DNA of 20,269 nt from B69-G16 sp964501905 (lineage in GTDB: Archaea; Thermoproteota; Thermoprotei; Thermofilales; B69-G16), in NCBI GenBank assembly GCA_964501905.1, contig CAZCTW010000020.1, positions 1 to 20,269 of the forward strand. The letters are read 5' to 3'. Numbering within the stretch: position 1 is the stretch's first letter; every line of letters begins with the position of its first letter. Position numbers and translations under genes: made by a program. This document shows positions 1 to 5,977 of this stretch, in pieces. The notes under the pieces are model-generated. The model saw only the letters and a list, made by a program, of their open reading frames with translations, had not been told where the DNA came from and did no database searches.

Positions 1-832
1 TAAATATCACTGGTTTTTTAGTTGCGAAAATAATTGAGACTATAGCTCCGCCTTTAACATCGGCATCTGCCTTTGTCAATATGCTGGCATCTATCCCTAC
101 GGCCTGGTTGAATTTTTTGGCTTGGTCCAATGCATCATTGCCTGTCAACGCGTCGCCGACGAAAATTTTAAGATCTGGTTTTACGACTCGCGCGATCTTC
201 TTCATCTCTTCCATCAAATCTTTATCCGTTTGAAGGCGACCTGCTGTATCTATAAGCACTACGTCTATTCTCTTGCTTTTCGCGTGTTGAACGGCGTCAT
301 AGGCTACGGCCGCTGGATCGGCACCATATCTGTGTTTTATTACTTTTACGCCCAGTTTTTTACCGTGAATTTCGAGCTGTTCTATAGCTCCGGCTCTGAA
401 GGTGTCGGCGGCGGCGAGCACGACGGAGAATCCGTTTTTGAGGAAGAGATTGGCTATTTTAGCTATTGTTGTTGTCTTGCCGTGGCCGTTTGGTCCGAGA
501 AATAAGATTATGAAAGGTTTTCCTCTTTCTCTTTTTTCCTTAGCTATCTTTAGAAGATCAATATTCTTCTCTGTTTTTAAAACTTCCACCAATATTTCTT
601 TCAAATATCTTTCGACTATTTTTCTTTTATCTTCGAAAAATCCGATTTTTTCCTCGGAAAGTCGTTTCTTTAATTCTTCCGCGATGAACTCGGCTACAGG
701 TAGAGCTACGTCGCAGTTAGAGAGAGTTAGGATTACTTCGAAACTTAAATCTTCCAATTCTTTAGGGGAGAGTTTTCTCGTGGTAAGTGTCTCAGTTATC
801 TTAGAAAAAGCTTTTTTTAGTTTTTCAAACAT
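1..832 (-). CDS. ftsY: Signal recognition particle receptor FtsY (partial)
   Basis: This is the SRP receptor GTPase, which docks SRP-bound ribosomes at the membrane for co-translational targeting. The first 277 codons are present and the C-terminus lies beyond the left edge. The reading starts MFEKLKKAFSK, then an alpha-helical N domain (about 1-100). The G domain shows the P-loop GPNGHGKTT (113-121), DTFRAG (143-148), DTAGR (195-199) and TKAD (253-256), the SRP-type GTPase signature. The short N domain without a long acidic A region fits archaeal FtsY rather than Ffh, and no M domain is visible. The ATG is 6 nt after the prefoldin alpha stop, so co-transcription with pfdA and L18a is likely. 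In the P-loop, His replaces the more usual small residue (GHGKTT), which is tolerable. The family call is secure. Confidence 0.96.
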   Translation of the reverse strand, partial: MFEKLKKAFSKITETLTTRKLSPKELEDLSFEVILTLSNCDVALPVAEFIAEELKKRLSEEKIGFFEDKRKIVERYLKEILVEVLKTEKNIDLLKIAKEKRERGKPFIILFLGPNGHGKTTTIAKIANLFLKNGFSVVLAAADTFRAGAIEQLEIHGKKLGVKVIKHRYGADPAAVAYDAVQHAKSKRIDVVLIDTAGRLQTDKDLMEEMKKIARVVKPDLKIFVGDALTGNDALDQAKKFNQAVGIDASILTKADADVKGGAIVSIIFATKKPVIF

Positions 833-838
833 TTAGAA

Positions 839-1258
839 TTACCTTTTTTCAGCTAGTTCTCGCAATACACGTTCAAGTTGCCTCATCCTATTGACGACTT
901 GAACATAGCTATTCCTAGTTCTCTCTAACTCAGTCTCTAGGCTTTTTTCCCTATTTTCTAGATACTCTAATGCCTCATTATAGCTTTTTTCCACTATGAT
1001 GTCGCTTCCAACGTTGACTAAAACAACGTTCTTCTGCAAGAGCCGGGTTTTAAGGAACACAGGTCCGCTAATAGTTACTATTATCTCGCTAGAATCCGGT
1101 AACTTTTCGATTTCCTTAATTACTTCTCTAGTCAATCTAGTCTCTGCTAGTAAATTGTTGAGTAATACTAAGTTGCGATTTAAGACCTCCGCTACTTGTC
1201 TAAGAAAAACGTATTCGGTGTAGAGCCTTTGAATTTCCTCCTGAGCTCTCTCGCTCAT
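839..1258 (-). CDS. pfdA: Prefoldin alpha subunit
   Basis: This is the alpha subunit of archaeal prefoldin, the hexameric (alpha2 beta4) jellyfish-shaped chaperone that hands unfolded protein to the thermosome. The 139 residues have the family layout: an N-terminal coiled coil (about 1-50, heptads of Leu/Val/Ile), a central beta segment (about 57-88, including SGPVFLKTRL and VVLVNVGSDIIVEKS) and a C-terminal coiled coil (about 92-139). The central stretch with two beta hairpins separates alpha-type from the shorter beta-type prefoldin. It starts 10 nt after the L18a stop and ends 6 nt before the ftsY start. The L18a-pfdA-ftsY order is a familiar archaeal arrangement. Confidence 0.95.
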   Translation of the reverse strand: MSERAQEEIQRLYTEYVFLRQVAEVLNRNLVLLNNLLAETRLTREVIKEIEKLPDSSEIIVTISGPVFLKTRLLQKNVVLVNVGSDIIVEKSYNEALEYLENREKSLETELERTRNSYVQVVNRMRQLERVLRELAEKR

Positions 1259-1268
1259 TCTGACAACC

Positions 1269-1517
1269 TTACAAGATTATTTTTTCCAGCTTTAAAAGTT
1301 CTTTAACTTCGTTTCTTTCTGCTTCTTCAGGGCTTATCTCCTTTACCTCCTCGATCACGATCCTCTTACGGTTAAGTTTATGCCTCGACCCCAGCACCGA
1401 ATACACGTATTCTATCGCATGCTCCTTTTTTAGCGCTGGCACTTCTAAGGTAAACTTCTCGGGAAAAGTCCTATGCTTCATAATCCCTTTCACTCTGAAA
1501 ACTTTGACCTCGACCAT
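1269..1517 (-). CDS. rpl18a: 50S ribosomal protein L18Ae (LX/eL20)
   Basis: This is the small archaeal LX protein of the large ribosomal subunit, homologous to the N-terminal part of eukaryotic eL20. The 82 residues begin MVEVKVFRVKG and contain the typical FTLEVPALKKEHAIEYVYSVLGSRHKLNRKRI core, given here only to identify it (FTLEVPAL, then SVLGSRHKL). I chose the ATG at 1517 over one 24 nt upstream for two reasons. It has a Shine-Dalgarno GGTGA 5 nt before it. A TATA-like box at 1551-1560 also places the transcript start near 1529, inside the longer version. It heads the L18a-pfdA-ftsY unit. The C-terminal 20 residues are acidic and charged. Confidence 0.93.
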   Translation of the reverse strand: MVEVKVFRVKGIMKHRTFPEKFTLEVPALKKEHAIEYVYSVLGSRHKLNRKRIVIEEVKEISPEEAERNEVKELLKLEKIIL

Positions 1518-1550
1518 GCGCTCACCCGTACAAAACCTCATCCATATAGA

Positions 1551-1560
1551 AAATAAAAAT
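1551..1560 (-). promoter_or_regulatory. TATA box for L18a-pfdA-ftsY
   Basis: Read on the minus strand this is ATTTTTATTT. Its centre is about 26 nt before position 1529, which would give a roughly 12-nt leader carrying the GGTGA ribosome site in front of the ATG at 1517. Confidence 0.5.
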
Positions 1561-1581
1561 GTTTCTCAACCATGCGTTAAT

Positions 1582-1611
1582 ATCCTACGGGAAAGACCGA
1601 AGGAATAGGAT
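1582..1611. other. Stem-loop between tRNA-Val and L18a
   Basis: ATCCTA (1582-1587) and TAGGAT (1606-1611) are perfect inverted repeats around an 18-nt interior in which CGG/CCG can also pair. The element lies 17 nt beyond the 3' end of the tRNA and upstream of the L18a promoter. It could act in tRNA 3' trailer processing or termination, or be fortuitous. Confidence 0.3.
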
Positions 1612-1627
1612 GTAATGTTATGGATAA

Positions 1628-1714
1628 TGGGCCCGCCGGGATTTGAACCCGGGATTCGGGGCTTTCGCTCCCCCGCCTCGTAAGGGCGATATCCTACCGC
1701 TAGACGACGGGCCC
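1628..1714 (-). tRNA. tRNA-Val(UAC) with enlarged variable region
   Basis: The minus strand folds as a tRNA. The 7-bp acceptor is GGGCCCG/CGGGCCC. The D arm is GTCT/GGAT with an AGCGGTA loop. The anticodon stem TCGCC/GGCGG encloses the loop CTTACGA, so the anticodon is UAC (Val). The T arm is CCGGG-TTCAAAT-CCCGG, and the discriminator base is A. CCA is not encoded. The variable region (1653-1672) is 20 nt instead of about 5 and can form a GNRA-capped hairpin (GGG-A-GC-GAAA-GC-CCC). Valine tRNAs are class I, so about 15 nt of this is probably a small non-canonical intron, a known habit of Thermoproteota. It has its own TATA box and lies between tfe and L18a. Confidence 0.93.
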
Positions 1715-1736
1715 CTAGTGCTATTCTACGTTTTCA

Positions 1737-1748
1737 CCTATAAATTTT
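1737..1748 (-). promoter_or_regulatory. TATA box for tRNA-Val
   Basis: The minus strand reads AAAATTTATAGG, centred about 27 nt upstream of the first tRNA nucleotide (1714). It overlaps the last codon of tfe, so the tRNA promoter is embedded in the end of the upstream gene. Confidence 0.65.
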
Positions 1749-2271
1749 ACCCGGTTTCTACACGGAGGAAGTCCTCTTTTACCTCCTCTAGTCTTTTTAT
1801 CTCCTTTTCCAGTTTTTCTATTATTTTGGTGTTATCGAAGGCCTCTAGGACTTCTTCGCATTCTATGCATGAGAACATGTTCTCAGTGGCTTCTTCAAAC
1901 GTGTACCTTCTATGGCAGTGTGGACATATGTAAAATGTGGACGACGTTTCGTACTCTAATCTTTTCTTTAACTTTTCAATGACTTTAGATATTCGGTGGC
2001 TTACTATTTTGTCTACGGGATCGTCTGTAATTCTCCAAAAATACGTGAACCATCCTATTTTTTCGTCGCGTATTCGCCTATACTTTACCAGGTTAGACTC
2101 GAATAGAAAGTTTAGTAATCTTCTAGCATCGTTTACGCTAATGCCCACGTATTTTGCTATTTCTTCATCAGTCGCTTCACCTTTTTTTATCAATAATTCT
2201 ATAGTTTTTCCCGCGGTTTCGCCGTAGATGTTTTCGGCTAGCTGCTTTAAAATTTCTTCGTTAGATGCCAT
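1747..2271 (-). CDS. tfe: Transcription factor E alpha subunit (TFE)
   Basis: This is archaeal TFE, the homologue of eukaryotic TFIIE-alpha. It binds the RNA polymerase clamp and helps open promoter DNA. The 174 residues contain an N-terminal winged helix (about 5-90, including DEEIAKYVGISVNDARRLLN and the wing GWFTYFWRI). A zinc ribbon follows, with CPHC near 115-118 and CIEC about 20 residues later. A charged coiled C-terminus ends the protein. Its length and domain order match crenarchaeal TFE. Its ATG overlaps the end of trm56 by 11 nt, so the two are translated from one message. The tRNA-Val gene follows directly. Confidence 0.95.
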   Translation of the reverse strand: MASNEEILKQLAENIYGETAGKTIELLIKKGEATDEEIAKYVGISVNDARRLLNFLFESNLVKYRRIRDEKIGWFTYFWRITDDPVDKIVSHRISKVIEKLKKRLEYETSSTFYICPHCHRRYTFEEATENMFSCIECEEVLEAFDNTKIIEKLEKEIKRLEEVKEDFLRVETG

Positions 2272-2830
2272 TCGAGTCTACCTTTATCACTTTTTTTCCT
2301 CTGCTACTAGGTATAATTTTTATCTTTGCATTATAAAACTCTTTACTTAACTCGCGACCTTCATATAAACGATCTAGGAACACGGCGAGGGCGGCAACTT
2401 CGCTGTGCGGTTGGTTTCCAATAGCTACGTTAAAATCCGCTAGATCGTATATTTCTCGGGGAACCTTCTCGGCGCCGACAATTACTAATATTTTTCCCCC
2501 GTTTTTCCGTATACGTTGTAGCACATCGCTTGTCACTATGTTTTCGCCGTACATCGTCAAATGTACAACTGTGCCTTTTTCTTTCTTCCACCTTTTAATA
2601 AACTCTCTGTAAGATTTAACTACGTTAACCTCGAAAGGACCGCCCCACCTCTCGGTTACATCTCTAACTTTCTCTATTATCTTAGGCTCTATTTCTCCTA
2701 CGAAAACTATCCCTTTAGCTCCGAAGGCGCGAGCGACTAAAGCTACATGCGTTGTAATTCTTTTATCTCTGTCTTTCCTGTGCCCTAACCTTAACACCGT
2801 TACTGAGGGTTCTAATTCTAATTTTTTCAT
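2261..2830 (-). CDS. trm56: tRNA (cytidine-56 2'-O)-methyltransferase aTrm56
   Basis: This is an archaeal SPOUT-superfamily enzyme that 2'-O-methylates C56 in the T loop of tRNA using SAM. It performs in archaea a modification otherwise made by guide RNA in some Thermoproteales. The 189 residues show the family N-terminus VLRLGHRKDRDKRITTHVAL (about 12-31), VFVGEIEP, and the trefoil-knot region with VIVGAEKVPREIYDLADFNV and GNQPHSEVAALAVFLDRL (about 135-175). The ATG at 2830 has a good Shine-Dalgarno (TGAGGG, about 7 nt upstream) but lies 68 nt inside hflX. A GTG at 2800 matches the usual family start (VLRLGHR) but has no ribosome site. It overlaps tfe by 11 nt. Confidence 0.92.
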   Translation of the reverse strand: MKKLELEPSVTVLRLGHRKDRDKRITTHVALVARAFGAKGIVFVGEIEPKIIEKVRDVTERWGGPFEVNVVKSYREFIKRWKKEKGTVVHLTMYGENIVTSDVLQRIRKNGGKILVIVGAEKVPREIYDLADFNVAIGNQPHSEVAALAVFLDRLYEGRELSKEFYNAKIKIIPSSRGKKVIKVDSNGI

Positions 2831-4058
2831 TTAAATCCCTCAGGTGGGAAGCTAATCGCATGAAATCTATCCGTTTTAACTCGATTTTTATTATTGCTTT
2901 TTCATTTTCCACAGTTAGCTCTAATATATTGAATTCTTTCATAATTTTCCATAAATTATTAAGTGTAGAGACGGGAGCCTCTATTTCAGCTTGTATATAC
3001 CTTCCTATTTTCTGGCATATTTTTTCCTTTAGTAATTCGATACCTTCGCCTTTCAGAGCTGAGACTAAAACATAGTCTTCCAGCTTCGATCTTACGATTT
3101 CTAACTTTTTATTCATGCCACTTTTAGCGATATCTATTTTGTTCAATACTCCCAGAACGTTATTCTCAAACACCCCGACTGTATGTAAAGCATCTAAGCT
3201 GGCTTGAAGTTTTCGCTCTATTTCGCCTATCGGGTCGCTCAAATCTACAACGAGTAGGATTAAATCTGAGTAAGCTATTTCAGCCAGCGTGGTATAGAAG
3301 GCCTCTACCAGGATAGGCGGCAAAGCGTCGATGAAACCTATGGTATCGGAGATTATAAATTCCTTACCATTTATTACAATTCTTCTAGATGTTGTAGATA
3401 ATGTGGCGAAAGGCCGGCCGTCCACATATCCCTGTTCTCCTGTAAGCGCCTTAAATAGCGTGGTTTTACCAGCTCTGGTATAGCCAGTTAGAACTACAGT
3501 GGGTATACCCGCCTTTAGCCTTCTGCTCCAGTATCTATTTTTTCTCTTTCTGATTTTCTCTAATTCCCTCTCTATTTTAGATATGCGCTTAATTACGTGT
3601 TGCCTATAGGAATCTATTATGTATTCACCGCCTCCTAGATAACCCGGTAATTCGCCTAGCTTAGCCAGGTGTAGCTGTTCCTTTACATAAGAGAGTTCCC
3701 TCTTCAGTTTAGCTAGTTCTATCTGTAATTTAGATTCCTTACTGCCGGCTCGTTTAGCGAAAATTTCGAGAATTAGAGTTATCCGGTCTACTACTTCTAC
3801 TCCCAGCAATTTTGAAAGGTTATGTATCTGAACGGGTTTGAGCTCGTTAAAGAATATTACCTTTTCGATACCTTCCTCCTCTACTTTTTTCGCGAGTTCT
3901 AATGCTTTACCGTATCCGATCTGGTAACGGGTATCTGGTTTCCTGATTTGCTCTACTTCTAAAACTACTTGGTAGCCTGCTGCTTCTGCTAATTCCCTTA
4001 ACTCGTAGAGCAGGCTTTTTTCTTTACGGAGTCTGCGCTGGACTATAGCGACTTTCAT
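2763..4058 (-). CDS. hflX: Ribosome-associated GTPase HflX
   Basis: This is an HflX-family GTPase that binds the large ribosomal subunit and in bacteria splits stalled ribosomes. The 431 residues contain the N-terminal HflX domain with the diagnostic KPDTRYQIGYGKALEL (40-55). A coiled linker with LQIELAKLKRELSYVKEQLH follows (about 111-130). The G domain has GYTRAGKTT (192-200), DTIGF (238-242) and NKID (306-309), followed by a C-terminal extension of about 100 residues. Its ATG overlaps the mbf1 stop as ATGA, so translational coupling is likely. The 68-nt overlap with trm56 at its 3' end is unusually long. Association with MBF1, tRNA modification and TFE places it in a translation/transcription operon. 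Confidence 0.95.
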   Translation of the reverse strand: MKVAIVQRRLRKEKSLLYELRELAEAAGYQVVLEVEQIRKPDTRYQIGYGKALELAKKVEEEGIEKVIFFNELKPVQIHNLSKLLGVEVVDRITLILEIFAKRAGSKESKLQIELAKLKRELSYVKEQLHLAKLGELPGYLGGGEYIIDSYRQHVIKRISKIERELEKIRKRKNRYWSRRLKAGIPTVVLTGYTRAGKTTLFKALTGEQGYVDGRPFATLSTTSRRIVINGKEFIISDTIGFIDALPPILVEAFYTTLAEIAYSDLILLVVDLSDPIGEIERKLQASLDALHTVGVFENNVLGVLNKIDIAKSGMNKKLEIVRSKLEDYVLVSALKGEGIELLKEKICQKIGRYIQAEIEAPVSTLNNLWKIMKEFNILELTVENEKAIIKIELKRIDFMRLASHLRDLNEKIRIRTLSNGVKVRAQERQR

Positions 4059-4549
4059 GTTCCCCTTTTTCTCTTTTTAAATACTACTATATCGCCGAAA
4101 GTAAGCTCATAATCTCGTGTACCGGTATCCTCCCAGCTTGAATAATCTAAATCTTCTTCTATTAGATTTACTTTTAAGACTTTCTCCAACCGTCGAGCGA
4201 GTTCGAGGGTAGGTTCTAAAACTCCATCTTCAATTCTCCTTATAGTAGATTCCTTCTCTCCAACCATGCTGGCTAGCAGGCTTCTAGTAAGCCCCTGTTT
4301 TATCCGGGCGTTTTTAATTATCTCGGCGTAGTTTTCGACGACAGTATACCTTAATTCTTTCGGGTAGTAGCTCCTAGATCTACGCGGAGCTGTGCTTCTA
4401 CTTTTTCTCGGGACAGTTTTTGACTGTATTATCTCGATAGGCGTACCGTACTTCTTAGCGCATTTTTCACAGACTATAAGCTCAGCTCTATCTATGTAAA
4501 CTCTATAGCCCTTACCGGCTATATCTGCTCCGCAAATTTCGCATTTCAT
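4055..4549 (-). CDS. mbf1: Multiprotein bridging factor 1 (MBF1) homologue
   Basis: The archaeal MBF1-type protein has an N-terminal zinc ribbon (CEIC and CEKC, about 30 residues apart), a basic Ser/Arg-rich linker (PRKSRSTAPRRSRS) and a C-terminal Cro-type helix-turn-helix (about 75-130, SLLASMVGEKESTIRRIEDG). Eukaryotic MBF1 bridges TBP and activators. The archaeal protein is linked to the small ribosomal subunit and translation. I chose the ATG at 4549 because a GTG 12 nt upstream adds only four residues and the ATG directly precedes the conserved CEIC. It overlaps hflX by 4 nt (ATGA) and heads the mbf1-hflX-trm56-tfe unit. Confidence 0.9.
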   Translation of the reverse strand: MKCEICGADIAGKGYRVYIDRAELIVCEKCAKKYGTPIEIIQSKTVPRKSRSTAPRRSRSYYPKELRYTVVENYAEIIKNARIKQGLTRSLLASMVGEKESTIRRIEDGVLEPTLELARRLEKVLKVNLIEEDLDYSSWEDTGTRDYELTFGDIVVFKKRKRGT

Positions 4550-4579
4550 ACTTTCACGCACTGCTATTATAGTACCAGG

Positions 4580-4591
4580 ATAAACTATTTA
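4580..4591. promoter_or_regulatory. Bidirectional TATA element, mbf1 / PUA gene
   Basis: ATAAACTATTTA is AT-rich and almost symmetric. On the plus strand it sits about 29 nt before the ATG at 4616 (leaderless). On the minus strand it is about 36 nt before the mbf1 ATG at 4549, giving a leader of about 10 nt. Only 66 nt separate the two starts, so one element probably serves both. Confidence 0.5.
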
Positions 4592-4615
4592 GGGTTATTC
4601 TCGCTTCAATGAACT

Positions 4616-5104
4616 ATGTCCAAAGTACTCGAAAGCCCCACGCGCTTCGATCTTGAACAGATAAAGGCTCAGTTGGTATATCAATATGGACGCAACGTCG
4701 TACGGATATTAGATTTCGGCGAGATAAAAGTTCAAAAATCTGGCAAAACAGGAAGGCTTAAACACGTATACCTAAATGGAAAAATGATTTTCTCCCTCAG
4801 AGCAACAGATGGTTTCTTAATTTTCTCTTTAGAGGGGGCTAGGCTTTTCCTCAAAGCTGTACCTCCGCCCTCATCCAGAGTTGTTGTTATGCCAGAGGTA
4901 GCTCCTTTTATAGCAAGAGGTAGAAACCTATTTTCAAAGCATGTTGTGAGAGCTGATGAGAACATAAGGCCCTCGGAAGAGGTTATTGTGGTAACGCCAG
5001 AGGATAACTTAGTTGCAATAGGTAGAGCTCTACTTGCTGGATGGGAGATGGTAAAAGCTAGAAGAGGTATAGCTGTAAAAATAAGGAAGGGTGTTAAAGG
5101 ATAA
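4616..5104 (+). CDS. Stand-alone PUA-domain RNA-binding protein
   Basis: The 162-residue protein has a C-terminal PUA domain of the archaeosine transglycosylase/pseudouridine synthase type. The segment VVVMPEVAPFIARGRNLFSK (about 89-108) and the closing block VIVVTPEDNLVAIGRALLAG (about 123-142) followed by KARRGIAVKIRKGV are characteristic of PUA domains that bind the tRNA acceptor or D-arm region. The N-terminal 85 residues are a small alpha/beta region without a catalytic motif I can recognise, similar to the domain preceding PUA in archaeal TGT. Archaea often carry such separate TGT-PUA proteins, and a role in tRNA or rRNA modification is inferred only. It is divergent from mbf1 and probably leaderless. 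It converges with a small minus-strand gene 1 nt away. Confidence 0.8.
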   Translation: MSKVLESPTRFDLEQIKAQLVYQYGRNVVRILDFGEIKVQKSGKTGRLKHVYLNGKMIFSLRATDGFLIFSLEGARLFLKAVPPPSSRVVVMPEVAPFIARGRNLFSKHVVRADENIRPSEEVIVVTPEDNLVAIGRALLAGWEMVKARRGIAVKIRKGVKG

Positions 5105-5105
5105 T

Positions 5106-5417
5106 CTACTTTTTATAAAAAGTTACATATCTGAACTGTCTCCTAGTCTCTATACTCACCCTGAAGTTTCTTCTTAACATATCTTCTATATCTCTGTAGA
5201 AGTATTGGTTAGTTAACCACGACGGAGGTTTAATTCTAGGAACTAACCCGCGGATGGTGTTCAAGTTCGTTGTCCTGCGCGTGTAAGATACATATGCATA
5301 GCGTAGCAGAGTCCTCAGTTTTATAGAGATTTTCCTGGATCTGGTACATCTTAGTAGCTCCTGTGTAACAAGATAAACGTGTTTGAGAATTTTGTGTTTT
5401 TCGACTTCATTACCCAT
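5106..5417 (-). CDS. Small basic hypothetical protein
   Basis: This is a 103-residue, strongly basic, largely alpha-helical protein that I do not recognise. It is rich in Arg and Tyr (for example TRSRKISIKLRTLLRYAYVSYTRR, shown as SRKISIKLRTLLRYAY) and has no zinc motif or signal peptide. Its high charge suggests nucleic-acid or ribosome binding, but that is inference. It starts with ATG and is preceded by two tandem TATA-like boxes (5448-5475). It ends 1 nt from the convergent PUA gene. The tight packing and dedicated promoter-like sequence support a real gene. Confidence 0.6.
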   Translation of the reverse strand: MGNEVEKHKILKHVYLVTQELLRCTRSRKISIKLRTLLRYAYVSYTRRTTNLNTIRGLVPRIKPPSWLTNQYFYRDIEDMLRRNFRVSIETRRQFRYVTFYKK

Positions 5418-5447
5418 ACCGCTTCACTCGTGGACTTTTCTACCTTC

Positions 5448-5475
5448 TCCAATAAAAATTTTTCCAATAAAAATT
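5448..5475 (-). repeat. Tandem duplicated TATA-like element
   Basis: TCCAATAAAAATT occurs twice exactly (5448-5460 and 5463-5475, period 15). On the minus strand each copy reads AATTTTTATTGGA, a plausible archaeal TATA box. They lie about 39 and 54 nt before the small gene ending at 5106, giving leaders near 13 and 28 nt. Confidence 0.6.
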
Positions 5476-5530
5476 CCGTTTTTAAACTAATATAAAATCG
5501 TTAAATGTCGTAGCTAAAAAATTTTAACAT

Positions 5531-5962
5531 TTATTCGCCAATATGAATAGACCTAATCAGACGCAGAGCATCTGTCTTCTTCTTAAATACCATAGTGTCC
5601 TCCTTCGTCACACCCTTTTCCTCTACGCTGTAGACGTTTACAAGGTAACGTTTTTCTCCTAGGATGAAATCTTCAACTTCGAATAGCTCTGCTATTCGAA
5701 GTATATTTTCGGGTAGATCGTATTCAATAACCTTTACGCTATGGTTACCGCTAACCAGATCAGAGTACGACAATAAAATGCTTTCCGAGAATTTCCGGTC
5801 GAATATTAAAGCATCTGAGGGCTTAAAATCCCGAGTAGTGAGAGGATTTATTTTCAGGGGGGACCCGTTTTTAGAAACCATGTAGACTTCCGTCCTTATG
5901 CTTACTTTAATTTTTTTAGGTATTTTGCTTTCAAGTTCTAGCTCGAATGTAGTGAATTTCAT
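5531..5962 (-). CDS. Hypothetical protein downstream of tes
   Basis: The 143-residue protein matches no family I recognise. It is predicted mostly beta at the N-terminus (alternating hydrophobic pattern in FELELESKIPKKIKVSIRTE) and mixed alpha/beta at the C-terminus (DTMVFKKKTDALRLIRSIHI). It has no membrane segment and no cysteine cluster. I chose the ATG at 5962 rather than a GTG 9 nt upstream because GGGTGTGG sits just before it as a ribosome site. The start is 15 nt after the Tes stop, so it is very likely co-transcribed and could be an accessory of lipid synthesis. That link rests on position only. Confidence 0.7.
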   Translation of the reverse strand: MKFTTFELELESKIPKKIKVSIRTEVYMVSKNGSPLKINPLTTRDFKPSDALIFDRKFSESILLSYSDLVSGNHSVKVIEYDLPENILRIAELFEVEDFILGEKRYLVNVYSVEEKGVTKEDTMVFKKKTDALRLIRSIHIGE

Positions 5963-5977
5963 TTTCCACACCCGTGC

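Noticed and set aside
122..505. Plus-strand open frame of 127 codons
   Set aside because: It lies antisense to ftsY, which has full GTPase motifs; the translation is rich in Tyr/Phe/Cys and has no protein-like pattern.
402..836. Plus-strand open frame of 144 codons
   Set aside because: Antisense to the 5' part of ftsY, Ser/Phe-rich, with no ribosome site; a shadow of the AT-rich coding strand.
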